A stretch of 64,000 nt of DNA from Geobacter sp. AOG2 (GTDB lineage: Bacteria > Desulfobacterota > Desulfuromonadia > Geobacterales > Pseudopelobacteraceae), in NCBI RefSeq assembly GCF_019972295.1, contig NZ_BLJA01000001.1:2881565-2945564 (forward strand), in the 5' to 3' direction. Below, one piece after another: positions 26,508-35,004 of the stretch. Within the stretch, counting starts at the first letter, position 1, and every line of letters begins with the position of its first letter. The notes under the pieces are model-generated. The model saw only the letters and a program-made list of their open reading frames with translations, did not search any database and had not been told where the DNA came from. Made by a program: the position numbers and the translations under genes.

Positions 26508-26999
26508 ATGAATGTTATACTCCACAAAGATCGTTCCGGCATCTGGAGCAGGGCGCAAAGGGGCCACGGCCTGAAAAGCTGGCAGCGTCTTTGGCTGGTG
26601 ACAGGGGTCGCGTACCTGCTTATGCTTGTGGCGGCAGGTTGGCTGATCATGCCGGAGCGCCGGCAGGTGGACAAGGCTATGGTGTTCGCCGTAACGGAAG
26701 AGGTGCGGCGGTACGACGGACTCGCTTTTGTGGGAGACTCCCCCGAGAGGATTTTCGAATCAGCACGCACCCAGGGATATGGCCCATGGATCGCCCATGT
26801 CCGCAAGGCCTACAGGATTGGCAGGGAGGGGGATGCCGGATTCGACAGGATAGAAAGGGCCTACCGTCAGGACATGGAAGCCCTGGCAACGAAGCGCCTG
26901 AAGCTGTCGGGCTGGCTCTGTGTTGCCTGGGTCGTGCCCATGGGGTGCCTTTATGCCCTGGGCAGCCTGATCGGCTGGGTCAAGCAGGGAGGACCGTGA
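26508..26999 (+). CDS. small membrane protein of unknown function
   Basis: A 163-residue protein with two hydrophobic helices (LWLVTGVAYLLMLVAAGWLI near residue 33 and WLCVAWVVPMGCLYALGSLI near the end) and a polar, Arg/Glu-rich middle. I do not recognise the family. The start at 26508 is uncertain; no strong ribosome site is present. The stop codon overlaps the GTG start of the metallopeptidase gene, so the two are probably translated together. Confidence 0.65.
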   Translation: MNVILHKDRSGIWSRAQRGHGLKSWQRLWLVTGVAYLLMLVAAGWLIMPERRQVDKAMVFAVTEEVRRYDGLAFVGDSPERIFESARTQGYGPWIAHVRKAYRIGREGDAGFDRIERAYRQDMEALATKRLKLSGWLCVAWVVPMGCLYALGSLIGWVKQGGP

Positions 27000-27742
27000 C
27001 CGTTTCCAAAGAACCGCAGCGGCGTCAGCAGGCTCAGCTACGTCCCGATTCCATCGAGTGCAATGGCATCGCGATTCCGTTCAGATATTGCCATTCCCGG
27101 CGCAGGACCCTGGGCATGACGGTCAGGCCGGACAAGTCGGTGATCGTCCGGGCTCCCTTGCGCACCTCCCTCGGGGATATCCGGGATTTCGTCTCCCGGC
27201 GGGCGGCATGGATTGCCAGGGTGTGGCGGGAGTTCGACGGCAGGCCGCCCGTGCTTCCCCAGAGCTACGACAGCGGTGCGACCTTTTTCTTCCAGGGGAA
27301 GGGGTATGTCTTGACCCTGGAGCACGGCGCGGCCGAATCGGTTGTGCTCAGGGGCGGTTCGCTGGTGGTTGCCGCTCCGGGCAAGCTGGAGGCCCCGGAT
27401 CTCCGCCGGATCGTCGATACCTGGTATTGGGACCAGGCGAGGAGCATCTTCCCGGAGCGGGAAATCGAGTGTCACCGGAGGATGGAGGCGGAAGGCTTTC
27501 CCCTCCCCCCCCTCGTGATCCGACCCATGAAAAGCCGTTGGGGGAGCTACTCGTACCGTACCGGCCGCATAACGCTCAATCTCCACCTCATCAAGGCATC
27601 CCCTGCGTGTCTCGATTACGTAATCATCCACGAGTTGTGCCATGTCAGGGTGCGACACCACGGGCCCGGTTTCTGGAAGCTGGTCGAGCGCTACGTACCG
27701 GATCACGCCAGGCTGCGCAAACAGCTCAACGGTATCATGTAA
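26996..27742 (+). CDS. YgjP-type (M48/DUF45) zinc metallopeptidase
   Basis: A 248-residue protein starting at a GTG (26996) with GGGAGG before it, overlapping the previous stop as GTGA. It contains KSRWGSYS, the zinc motif HELCH (VIIHELCHVRVRHHGPGFW) and the downstream region that completes the site in this family. YgjP-like proteins are putative cytosolic or membrane-associated peptidases with unclear substrates. Confidence 0.85.
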   Translation: MTVSKEPQRRQQAQLRPDSIECNGIAIPFRYCHSRRRTLGMTVRPDKSVIVRAPLRTSLGDIRDFVSRRAAWIARVWREFDGRPPVLPQSYDSGATFFFQGKGYVLTLEHGAAESVVLRGGSLVVAAPGKLEAPDLRRIVDTWYWDQARSIFPEREIECHRRMEAEGFPLPPLVIRPMKSRWGSYSYRTGRITLNLHLIKASPACLDYVIIHELCHVRVRHHGPGFWKLVERYVPDHARLRKQLNGIM

Positions 27743-27865
27743 TGCCCGGCGCCCTGCAGCGACCGATTGCCGTCGTATACCGGAGCCTGCGTTGCCTTCA
27801 TTGACATATGGTGCAGCAGTGGTTACCCTCTCTCCAAAGTACACCCTGGTTACAAAGGAGTCATG

Positions 27866-28828
27866 ATGAAAAGCAGATCTCTGTTGGTGGTGATTTTCAG
27901 CCTGTTGGCCCTGCTTGCGAGCACAACGCTCGTCGCCGTCAACGCGGAGGCCCGCGCCGGCGGCGGCAGATCGTTCGGCAGCCGCGGGTCGCGCAGCTAT
28001 TCCCGCCCGGTATCACCCTATTCGCAGCCTAGCCAAAACCAGCAGGCCGCGCCCCAGCCATTCTCGCCGTCGCCTTATCAGACCCCCCAGCCTGCCGGAG
28101 GTGGTTTCCTGCGTAACATGGCCGGCGGCCTTGTCGGCGGCATGCTGGGCGGTATGCTGTTCCGCAGCCTGGGTTTCGGCGGCGGGATGGGAGGAGGCTT
28201 TGGTGGCGGGATCGGGCTGTTCGAGATCATCCTGGTCGGCGGCATCATCTATCTGGTCTACCGGATGATGAGGAGAAGGCGCGATGAGGGCGCTACCTAC
28301 CAGAATCCCTCTGCCATGGGCGGCTACTCCGGGCCGGAGGCATCACGCCCCATCCAATCCGCCTACGCCGACACCGCCGGCGACCTTGCCGCAGGGCTCT
28401 CCCACATCCGGCAAATGGACCCCGGTTTCGACGAGCAACGCTTCACAGACGGGGTCATGGATATTTTCTTCAAGATCCAGGGTGCCTGGATGAACCGGGA
28501 TCTCAGCAGCGTGAACGCGTTATTGACCCCGGAGATGAGGCGCATCTTTCAGGAGGATATCGACCGGTTGTTGCGTGAGCACAGGGTAAACCGGCTGGAG
28601 AACATTGCCGTGCGCACGGTGGAGGTCAGCGAGGCATGGCAGGAATCAGGCCAGGACTATGTCACGGCCCTGATCTACGCCAACCTGCTGGACTACACGA
28701 CCGACGACACGAGCGGCCAGGTGGTGGAGGGGAGCAAGACCGAGCCGGTGAAGTTCGAGGAGTTCTGGACGTTCACCCGGCCCGTGGGCAACAACCCGTG
28801 GCAGCTTTCGGGGATTGACCAGAAATAA
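27866..28828 (+). CDS. Tim44-like domain protein
   Basis: A 320-residue protein. A signal or anchor helix (LLVVIFSLLALLASTTLVAV) is followed by a Ser/Gln/Pro-rich stretch (RSYSRPVSPYSQPSQNQQA), a Gly-rich hydrophobic segment and a membrane helix (GLFEIILVGGIIYLVYRMMRRRR). The C-terminal Tim44/NTF2-like domain (about 180-320) shows VMDIFFKIQGAWMNRDLSSV and FEEFWTFTRPVGNNPWQLSGI. Bacterial Tim44-like proteins are of uncertain function. ATG 27866 is preferred over 27863 by spacing from AAAGGAG. Confidence 0.85.
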   Translation: MKSRSLLVVIFSLLALLASTTLVAVNAEARAGGGRSFGSRGSRSYSRPVSPYSQPSQNQQAAPQPFSPSPYQTPQPAGGGFLRNMAGGLVGGMLGGMLFRSLGFGGGMGGGFGGGIGLFEIILVGGIIYLVYRMMRRRRDEGATYQNPSAMGGYSGPEASRPIQSAYADTAGDLAAGLSHIRQMDPGFDEQRFTDGVMDIFFKIQGAWMNRDLSSVNALLTPEMRRIFQEDIDRLLREHRVNRLENIAVRTVEVSEAWQESGQDYVTALIYANLLDYTTDDTSGQVVEGSKTEPVKFEEFWTFTRPVGNNPWQLSGIDQK

Positions 28829-28855
28829 ATCTCAGGCCGGAACAAGGCGAACGAA

Positions 28856-28890
28856 AACGGCCCAACCGGTTTAAAACCGGTTGGGCCGTT
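28856..28890. terminator. bidirectional intrinsic terminator
   Basis: AACGGCCCAACCGGTTT pairs with its exact reverse complement around a single short loop, between converging genes. Confidence 0.85.
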
Positions 28891-28914
28891 ATTGTTTGGG
28901 GGGATGGCTTTTGC

Positions 28915-29865
28915 TCAGACCACCCGGATGAAAAACTCGGGGCACCCGGAACCGCAGTAGCCGCACAGTACGCATGACGTCTCGTCCACCACCGCTTTAC
29001 CGCCCACCAGCGACAACGCCTTACTGCCGCAGATGTCGATGCATTTGCCGCATCCCTTGCAGAACTGTTCCATAATCAACAATCGCCGGCGCCGGCTCTC
29101 CAGGCCTTGCCAGACCGCCTCCTCCATCACCCCGTGCTCGAAGAAGGCTACGTTGGCGTCGATCTCCTGTTCGGAAAGCATGCCGACGGCAACCCCGTGA
29201 ATGCCTTCGAGCCCGGCCACGAAGGCCATGCTCCGGCGGGCATCGGATATCAGATTGCCCCCCGCCAAGGCCTTCATGGCATAGACTCCCTGACCGGAGC
29301 GGGCGCAGGTGGCGATGGCCTCGGCCATCTCCGCGGCGGTGCCGTCCAGGATGCCCATGCCGTTTTTGTTGATCAGCGGATGGATCACCTCTATTTCCGG
29401 GTGGGAAGCGACCTTGCGGAAAGCCTGGATATAGTGGGAGGAGAATCCCACATGGGCGATTTTACCCTCCTGCTTCATCGTGAGGAGCGTTTCCAGCACG
29501 TCGGCCCGTTCCGCGAACGGGTCTGCTACCCGTGCGCCGTGGAGATGCACGATATCGAGCTGTTCCCGGCCCAACTCCCGCAGGGCCTGCTCCACATGCC
29601 CTCGGGCGGTGGCCGCGTCGGCGGCATGGGTCTTGGTCGCGATGGTCACCTCGCCCCGCCAACCGGCGAGCCCCTCCCGGACATGGGGATAGGTCCCGTA
29701 GAGGGCGGCCGTGTCGAGCATGGTGACTCCCTGCTCAAGGGCGTGGCGGATAAGCTTCCCTCCCTCGCGGGGAACAAGGTTGGCCTGGAGGGGCCCCAAG
29801 GGGAGGGTGCCGTAGATGAGCGGAAAGATGCTGATGCCGGTGGAGCCGAGTTGAACCCGTTTCAC
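28915..29865 (-). CDS. aldo/keto reductase with C-terminal 4Fe-4S domain
   Basis: A 316-residue protein. The TIM-barrel aldo/keto reductase part has LDTAALYGTYPHVREGLAG with catalytic Asp/Tyr, IATKTHAAD and DIVHLHG. The tail holds ferredoxin motifs CKGCGKCIDIC and CVLCGYCGSGC. Such fusions are common in anaerobes; the substrate is unknown. It starts at a GTG (29865) that overlaps the ihfA stop (GTGA), so it is co-translated with ihfA. Confidence 0.87.
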   Translation of the reverse strand: MKRVQLGSTGISIFPLIYGTLPLGPLQANLVPREGGKLIRHALEQGVTMLDTAALYGTYPHVREGLAGWRGEVTIATKTHAADAATARGHVEQALRELGREQLDIVHLHGARVADPFAERADVLETLLTMKQEGKIAHVGFSSHYIQAFRKVASHPEIEVIHPLINKNGMGILDGTAAEMAEAIATCARSGQGVYAMKALAGGNLISDARRSMAFVAGLEGIHGVAVGMLSEQEIDANVAFFEHGVMEEAVWQGLESRRRRLLIMEQFCKGCGKCIDICGSKALSLVGGKAVVDETSCVLCGYCGSGCPEFFIRVV

Positions 29866-30158
29866 GCCGGCCCTTGTCCCGCATCACCATTGATTGCCGC
29901 CCTCAACAGGTTGCTCGGCTTGAAGGTGAGCACTCGCCGGGGATCGAGTATGATCGATTCTCCGGTTTGAGGGTTCCGGCCGCGGCGGGCATTCTTCTGT
30001 TTGACCTCGAATTTGCCGAAGCCCGAGATCTTGACCTCCTGGCCGCTTTCCAGGGTGGCCTTAACGATGCTGAAAACCGATTCCACCAGGTCGTAGGATT
30101 CTTTTTTGGCAAATCCGCACGTTCTGGTTACATTCTCCACGATGTCTGCTTTGGTCAT
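29862..30158 (-). CDS. ihfA: integration host factor, alpha subunit type
   Basis: A 98-residue HU/IHF-family DNA-bending protein. MTKADIVENV, SGFGKFEVK and the DNA-inserting arm RGRNPQTGE are present. The alpha-type sequence points to IHF rather than HU. IHF often helps sigma-54 activators contact the promoter, which fits a genome rich in such systems. Start at 30158; the frame extends further but homology starts here. Confidence 0.9.
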   Translation of the reverse strand: MTKADIVENVTRTCGFAKKESYDLVESVFSIVKATLESGQEVKISGFGKFEVKQKNARRGRNPQTGESIILDPRRVLTFKPSNLLRAAINGDAGQGPA

Positions 30159-30251
30159 GTTTGCCTCTCGTCTGGGTGATCTTTGAGAAACATACACTAA
30201 ATGACTTACTTATCGCAAGCCCGACGAGAATTTTTTTGCAATCGGGCAAAC

Positions 30252-30280
30252 TTGACATCTGGTTTCATCTCTCATATGGT
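30252..30280 (+). promoter_or_regulatory. sigma-70 promoter of lexA
   Basis: A perfect -35 TTGACA (30252-30257) is followed after 17 bp by TATGGT (30275-30280). The -10 overlaps the operator, which suits repression by LexA. Confidence 0.75.
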
Positions 30281-30297
30281 ATTCATGTGAATACCAT
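30276..30297. promoter_or_regulatory. LexA operator (autoregulatory)
   Basis: A perfect inverted repeat: ATGGTATTCA and TGAATACCAT separated by TG. It fits the G. sulfurreducens-type LexA box GGTTN2CN4GN3ACC (recalled from the literature) with one mismatch, and covers the -10 region, 11 bp before the start codon. Confidence 0.85.
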
Positions 30298-30308
30298 GGA
30301 GGGGCGCC

Positions 30309-30914
30309 ATGCAGGAATTGACCGGACGTCAGAGGCAAGTATTGGATTTTATTGTTTCACACATCGATGGTACCGGCTATCCGCCAACCCAGCGGGAGAT
30401 CGCCCGCCATCTGGGGGTCAGCGGGACGCTACCCGTGGCCAAGCACCTGGCCGCCCTGGAAAAGAAAGGGTGCCTCAGGCGGGACGAAGGTTCCCGCAGC
30501 ATTGCGCTGACCAGGCCCGCGGGGGCGTCGATCTCTGTCCCCATCGCCGGCACGGTACGAGCCGGCACTCTATCGCCGGCCATTGAGGATATCCAGGGAT
30601 ATTTTTCCGTTGATCGGGGCGAAATCAAGGGTGCGGGCTGTTTTTTCCTGCGGGTCAGCGGCGATTCCATGATCGCGGCGGGCATTTTCGACGGCGACCT
30701 GGCCCTGGTCCGGCCCCAGCCCACCGCAGAGAACAAGGATACCGTGGTGGCCATGGTGGACGGCGAGGCCACCGTGAAATGGTTTTACCGCGAGCGGGAC
30801 GGTATTCGTCTCCAACCGGCCAACCCCGACATGAAGGCCATCATCCTCCGCCCGGAGGACGGAGAGGTTAATATCGTCGGCAAAGTCATCGGAATCTACC
30901 GTCGGATGCGGTAG
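30309..30914 (+). CDS. lexA: LexA repressor
   Basis: A 201-residue SOS repressor. The N-terminal winged HTH (TGRQRQVLDFI...YPPTQREIARHLGV) is followed by the latent protease domain. The self-cleavage site is Ala85-Gly86 (TVRAG), the nucleophile Ser120 (SGDSM) and the general base Lys157 (ATVKW). All catalytic residues are present, so it should respond to RecA. It is followed 25 nt later by dinB, likely one operon. Confidence 0.95.
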   Translation: MQELTGRQRQVLDFIVSHIDGTGYPPTQREIARHLGVSGTLPVAKHLAALEKKGCLRRDEGSRSIALTRPAGASISVPIAGTVRAGTLSPAIEDIQGYFSVDRGEIKGAGCFFLRVSGDSMIAAGIFDGDLALVRPQPTAENKDTVVAMVDGEATVKWFYRERDGIRLQPANPDMKAIILRPEDGEVNIVGKVIGIYRRMR

Positions 30915-30939
30915 TCAGGGCCGCCCAGGCAGCACGATT

Positions 30940-32175
30940 ATGAAAAACAGGACCATCCTCCACATAGACATGGATGCCTTCTTCGCTTCGGTGGAGCAAC
31001 AGGCGAGCCCCGACCTGAGGGGTAAGCCGATTGCCGTCACCGGGGCTGGCAGTCGCGCCGTCGTCACCACCTCCTCTTACGAGGCCCGAGCCCTGGGCGT
31101 CAGGACCGGCATGGCGGTGTGGGAGGCCAAGCGGTGCTGCCCGCACCTCGTGCTCGTCACCGGCAACAACAGGAGTTACACCAGGGCTTCCCGCGAGATC
31201 ATGGGGATGATGCAGGATTATTCCCCAGAAGTGGAGGTGTTATCCATCGACGAGGCCTTCATGGATGTGACCCGATCCCTTTCTATCTTCGGGAACGCTG
31301 AAAACATCGCCCGCCAACTCAAGTCCCGCATCAGGGATGGCCTTGGAATAACCTGTTCCGTCGGCATCGCTCACAACAAACTGCTCGCCAAATTGGCCAG
31401 CGACATGAACAAACCGGACGGCTTGACGATCATTGCCCCGCCGGACGTGCCGGCCGTTATGGAGCGTCTGCCCATAGGGGCGCTGTGCGGTGTCGGCAAA
31501 AAGATGCAGCGCCACCTCAACCAGATGGGTATCTACACCTGCGGCGAACTGGGCCGCTGCGACGAAGCCAGGCTGATCAGGAGGTTTGGGGCCATCGGCA
31601 CCCATCTCAAACAGATGGGACTGGGCCGGGACGACTCCCCGGTCATCCCTTGCGGGGAAGAGGGTGAGGTGAAATCGGTCAGTCACAGCATGACCCTGGA
31701 ACGGGACATCGAGGCGCGGGAGGACATCCTGCGTTTCCTGCTGCAACTCTCCGACATGGTGGGCAACCGGGCGCGCAGGTACCGTGTGGCCGGCAAGACC
31801 ATCGGCCTGTACGTGCGCTACGCCGATTTTTTCACCGGTATCGGCAAGCAGACGACGCTTCCCGGCTATGTCAGCCTAAGTGATGATATCTACCGGGCGG
31901 TCCTGCCGATTCTGGACAGTATAGAACTGCAACAACCGGTCAGGCTGTTGGGGGTGCGGCTTTCGAACCTGAAACACCAGTCCGAGCAGTTGCCCCTGTT
32001 CGAGGACGAGCGCAAGAGGGTAGCCGCGGCGAGGGCCGTGGACGATCTCAACCAGCGTTTCGGCGCCATGGCCGTTACCTTCGGTACTCTTGTACCTGTC
32101 AGGGGATCGGGCGGCTCGCACGTCATCTCCCCGGCCTGGCGGCCGAGCGGGATCAGGAACGTGGAGGTGGAATGA
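30940..32175 (+). CDS. dinB: DNA polymerase IV (Y-family)
   Basis: A 411-residue error-prone translesion polymerase. The catalytic motifs HIDMDAFFASVEQ and SIDEAFMDVT carry the metal-binding acidic residues. The HhH region GIAHNKLLAKLASDMNKPDG and the little-finger domain follow. The C-terminus lacks an obvious beta-clamp motif of the QLxLF kind at the very end, but SEQLPLFED near residue 350 is a likely one. It is under LexA control through the shared operator. Confidence 0.94.
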   Translation: MKNRTILHIDMDAFFASVEQQASPDLRGKPIAVTGAGSRAVVTTSSYEARALGVRTGMAVWEAKRCCPHLVLVTGNNRSYTRASREIMGMMQDYSPEVEVLSIDEAFMDVTRSLSIFGNAENIARQLKSRIRDGLGITCSVGIAHNKLLAKLASDMNKPDGLTIIAPPDVPAVMERLPIGALCGVGKKMQRHLNQMGIYTCGELGRCDEARLIRRFGAIGTHLKQMGLGRDDSPVIPCGEEGEVKSVSHSMTLERDIEAREDILRFLLQLSDMVGNRARRYRVAGKTIGLYVRYADFFTGIGKQTTLPGYVSLSDDIYRAVLPILDSIELQQPVRLLGVRLSNLKHQSEQLPLFEDERKRVAAARAVDDLNQRFGAMAVTFGTLVPVRGSGGSHVISPAWRPSGIRNVEVE

Positions 32176-32339
32176 ACGCCGGCAGGTAAAATATTCTCCC
32201 CGAAAAGCTGGCCGTTGCACAACAGGTGCCTTTTGGTATCATAGTGATGACGCTTAACGGAAGTGCAGGGATAATCAATGTTGAGGGGCCTCTTACGGAG
32301 CAGGGCAGTAGTCGGCACAACTCGAAAGGAGAATACCTT

Positions 32340-32819
32340 ATGGACAGACGCACTTTTCTGAAGGCAACGGCCATCGGTTCGATCGCCACCGGCATCGGTT
32401 CCACCCTGGCCGCGGCGGAGCGCTATTTCCCGACTAAGGTGGACCAGTCACTTTTTGAGGGCATCAACCGGGTAAAGGACCCGGCCAAGAAAACTCCCCT
32501 GGAAAAATCCCATGCCCCGGCCATTTCGGCACCCGCTTCGGTGAAGGCCGGCGAGCCCTTTACCGTTGAGGTCTCGGTGGGCGAAAACCTGCATGTCATG
32601 GGGCCAACCCACTGGATCGAGTACATCGCCCTTGCCATCGGCAACGAACCGGCCGGTCGCATGGACCTTCAGCCCAGGGGGTTCCTGAAGCCCAGGCTTA
32701 CGTTCGACGTGGTCATCCCCAAGGAAGCGGCCCCGGCCGGGAAGGTAACCCTGGTTGCGTCACAGCACTGCAATCTGCACGGCACCTGGGAGTCGAGCCT
32801 GGATATCTCGGTTGTCTGA
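32340..32819 (+). CDS. Tat-exported superoxide reductase (neelaredoxin type)
   Basis: A 159-residue protein. The N-terminus RRTFLKATAIGSIATGIG is a twin-arginine signal, placing it in the periplasm. The iron-site ligands are visible: EKSHAPAI, LHVMGPTHWIEY and CNLHG, giving four His and one Cys. It reduces superoxide to peroxide without making oxygen. There is no N-terminal desulforedoxin domain. An AAAGGAG ribosome site precedes the start. A possible sigma-70 promoter is TTGCAC (32215) with TATCAT (32237). Confidence 0.88.
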   Translation: MDRRTFLKATAIGSIATGIGSTLAAAERYFPTKVDQSLFEGINRVKDPAKKTPLEKSHAPAISAPASVKAGEPFTVEVSVGENLHVMGPTHWIEYIALAIGNEPAGRMDLQPRGFLKPRLTFDVVIPKEAAPAGKVTLVASQHCNLHGTWESSLDISVV

Positions 32820-32937
32820 TGGCAGAGAACGGTTTTGGTGGTAGAACATGCCGGAGGCCAGGGGCGGGATAGTACACCGCTCCTGGCGTTTCAACTCATT
32901 GGCCGCCGGTACGGCAAACCACACGAGGGGGTGTCGG

Positions 32938-33279
32938 ATGCAGAAGGGTATGACAAGGTTTGTTGCGGCGTGCCTGATGATGGGAACGGTGCTGCTGCCG
33001 GCCTTAACCGCACGTTGTGCGGATGCGGTTCTCGAGAAGGGCAAAGCGGCGTTTCTGCAAAACTGCATTGCCTGCCATGCCGATGGCGGCAATGAGGTCA
33101 ACCCGGAAAAGACCTTTTCCCGGACAGATCTCGCGCGTAACAATATTCACACGCCTTCAGATATCGTCAGAATCATGAGAAACCCCGGCCCCGGCATGCT
33201 CAAATTCGACGCGGCCACGCTCCCGGATGAGGAAGCCCACGCCATCGCGGTGTATATCTTCGCCACTTTCAACAAGTAA
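32938..33279 (+). CDS. small monoheme cytochrome c
   Basis: A 113-residue class I cytochrome. A signal peptide (AACLMMGTVLLPALTARCADA) is followed by one heme motif CIACH and a distal Met in PGPGMLKFD, close to the cytochrome c6/PetJ layout. It would carry single electrons in the periplasm, perhaps for the superoxide reductase upstream. Start chosen at 32938, behind GAGGG. Confidence 0.88.
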   Translation: MQKGMTRFVAACLMMGTVLLPALTARCADAVLEKGKAAFLQNCIACHADGGNEVNPEKTFSRTDLARNNIHTPSDIVRIMRNPGPGMLKFDAATLPDEEAHAIAVYIFATFNK

Positions 33280-33405
33280 CCGCGCAGGACATTGGTTGCG
33301 GGCCATCAATAAGGGCCTCTGCCCCGAATGCCGCCATTTTGCTGTTGTTTCTGTGTCTCTATCGGCGCGGTTGACGCCGTCGGCCGGTTATGCTTTAATC
33401 ATTAT

Positions 33406-33894
33406 GTGGAGACAGATGCCTATATCGCCCTTGGTTCAAACAGGGGAGACCGGGAACTCAACCTGTTGCGGGCGGTGGCCGAGATCGGCAAGCTGCCCGG
33501 TTGTCGGGTGACGGGTGTGTCTGCGTTCTACGAAACGTCCCCTGTCGGGGTCATTGACCAGCCTTCTTTCTACAATGGTGTTCTCAGGCTTGCTACCGAA
33601 CTTTCCCCCCGCGAACTGTTGGAACGACTGCTGCGTATTGAAAGTAAGGTCTTTGGCCGGATACGGACCGTTCAGTGGGGGCCGCGGCCCATGGATCTCG
33701 ACCTTTTGCTCTACGGATCAATGATTGTGGAGGAGGAGGGGCTGGTCGTCCCGCACCCGCGCATGGCGGAGCGGCGCTTCGTATTGCAGCCGCTCAACGA
33801 TCTGGCCCCCGGCCTGCTGCATCCGGTTCTGGGACGGACGGTTGCGAACCTGCTGGAGACGCTGCGGTCCGATGAGAGTGTCGTAAAACTATAA
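33406..33894 (+). CDS. folK: 2-amino-4-hydroxy-6-hydroxymethyldihydropteridine pyrophosphokinase
   Basis: A folate-pathway kinase that adds diphosphate to 6-hydroxymethyl-dihydropterin. Motifs are AYIALGSNRGDRE, YETSPVG, QPSFYNGV, WGPRPMDLDLLLYG and VVPHPRMAERRFVL. The length of about 162 residues is normal. The start is uncertain: I chose the GTG at 33406, where homology begins; an ATG at 33328 would add 26 atypical residues. Confidence 0.9.
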   Translation: METDAYIALGSNRGDRELNLLRAVAEIGKLPGCRVTGVSAFYETSPVGVIDQPSFYNGVLRLATELSPRELLERLLRIESKVFGRIRTVQWGPRPMDLDLLLYGSMIVEEEGLVVPHPRMAERRFVLQPLNDLAPGLLHPVLGRTVANLLETLRSDESVVKL

Positions 33895-33909
33895 CCGGAG
33901 AGAATACAC

Positions 33910-34167
33910 GTGATCAAGCTATTGATCTGGGGACTTCTGATCTACATCGGCTACCGCGTCGTCGTGGCCCTGGCAAGCGGGAAAAAGCCGGAAATCAAGG
34001 CATCGGAACAACGGGAGGCCGCAGCGACCTATCGCGACCCGGTTTGCGGCATCTATGTTTCCGAGGAAGATGCCGTGGTGGGCCGGCTCGAGGGTGAACG
34101 CCACTATTTCTGCTCCATGGACTGCCTGGAAAAATTTCGCGAACAGCTTGACCATAAACCATCGTAA
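33910..34167 (+). CDS. membrane-anchored YHS-domain protein
   Basis: An 85-residue protein with an N-terminal helix (LLIWGLLIYIGYRVVVALA) and a YHS/TRASH-like metal-binding domain: DPVCGIYV and YFCSMDCLEKF. Such domains bind metals such as copper or iron. GTG start with GGAGAG before it. It lies between folK and the transaldolase gene, 15 and 12 nt away, so it may share their transcript. Confidence 0.8.
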   Translation: MIKLLIWGLLIYIGYRVVVALASGKKPEIKASEQREAAATYRDPVCGIYVSEEDAVVGRLEGERHYFCSMDCLEKFREQLDHKPS

Positions 34168-34179
34168 ACGGAGGAACAC

Positions 34180-34824
34180 ATGAAGTTTTTTATCGACACC
34201 GCTGACGTAAAGGAAATCCGCGAAGCCCATGATCTGGGACTCGTGGACGGCGTTACCACCAATCCTTCCCTGATCGCCAAATCCGGGCGCAAGTTCAAAG
34301 AGGTCATCAAGGAGATCGTCTCCATTGTGGATGGCCCGATCTCGGCCGAGGTCATCTCCCTGGACGCTCCCGGCATGATCAAGGAGGCCAAGGAACTGAT
34401 CAAGATCCACAAGAACATCGTGATCAAGGTGCCCATGACTCCGGAAGGGCTCAAGGCCACCAAGGCCCTGTCGGAAAAAGGGGTCAAGGTCAACGTGACC
34501 CTGATCTTCACCCCCATGCAGGCGCTCTTGGCCGCCAAGGCCGGCGCCGCTTACGTCTCGCCCTTTGTGGGCCGGCTGGACGACATCTCCCAGGACGGCA
34601 TGGGGATCATCGAAGAGATTCGCACCATCTTCGACAACTACGGCTATATGGCCGAGATTATCGTAGCCAGCGTGCGCAACCCGATCCATGTCCTCAATTC
34701 CGCCCTGATCGGTGCTGACATCGCCACGATCCCCTACTCGGTCATCATGCAGCTTGCCAAGCATCCCCTGACCGATGCCGGCATCAAGAAATTTCTGGCC
34801 GACTGGGAAAGCGTGCCCAAGTAG
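34180..34824 (+). CDS. transaldolase / fructose-6-phosphate aldolase family
   Basis: A 214-residue short transaldolase (TalC/MipB type). [24 protein letters not shown], the Schiff-base lysine in IVIKVPMT, and [10 protein letters not shown] are visible. It is a cytosolic pentose-phosphate enzyme; short forms can be transaldolases or fructose-6-phosphate aldolases, and the sequence alone does not settle which. Confidence 0.92.
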   Translation: MKFFIDTADVKEIREAHDLGLVDGVTTNPSLIAKSGRKFKEVIKEIVSIVDGPISAEVISLDAPGMIKEAKELIKIHKNIVIKVPMTPEGLKATKALSEKGVKVNVTLIFTPMQALLAAKAGAAYVSPFVGRLDDISQDGMGIIEEIRTIFDNYGYMAEIIVASVRNPIHVLNSALIGADIATIPYSVIMQLAKHPLTDAGIKKFLADWESVPK

Positions 34825-34825
34825 G

Positions 34826-34945
34826 AGGTTGTTGAAAAACAGCCATCTCGCCGCCATCCTCGAAGGCCCTTTCGTGCGGCGTAGCGCTGCTACGCCTCCT
34901 CAGGACCTTCTGCGGGTGCGACGATCTGACTATTTTTGAACAACC
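34826..34945. repeat. MITE-like element with inverted ends
   Basis: The left end AGGTTGTTGAAAAAC and right end CTATTTTTGAACAACC are near-inverted copies. The inside contains a perfect hairpin GGCGTAGC/GCTACGCC. It lies between the transaldolase and glycogen synthase genes, begins right after the stop, and has a relative at 46193-46300. Confidence 0.65.
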
Positions 34946-35004
34946 CGGGTTTTTAACCGCCTGACAGATGAGGCCCATCGCGGCCCGATTTTTCCGGAGC
35001 AACT

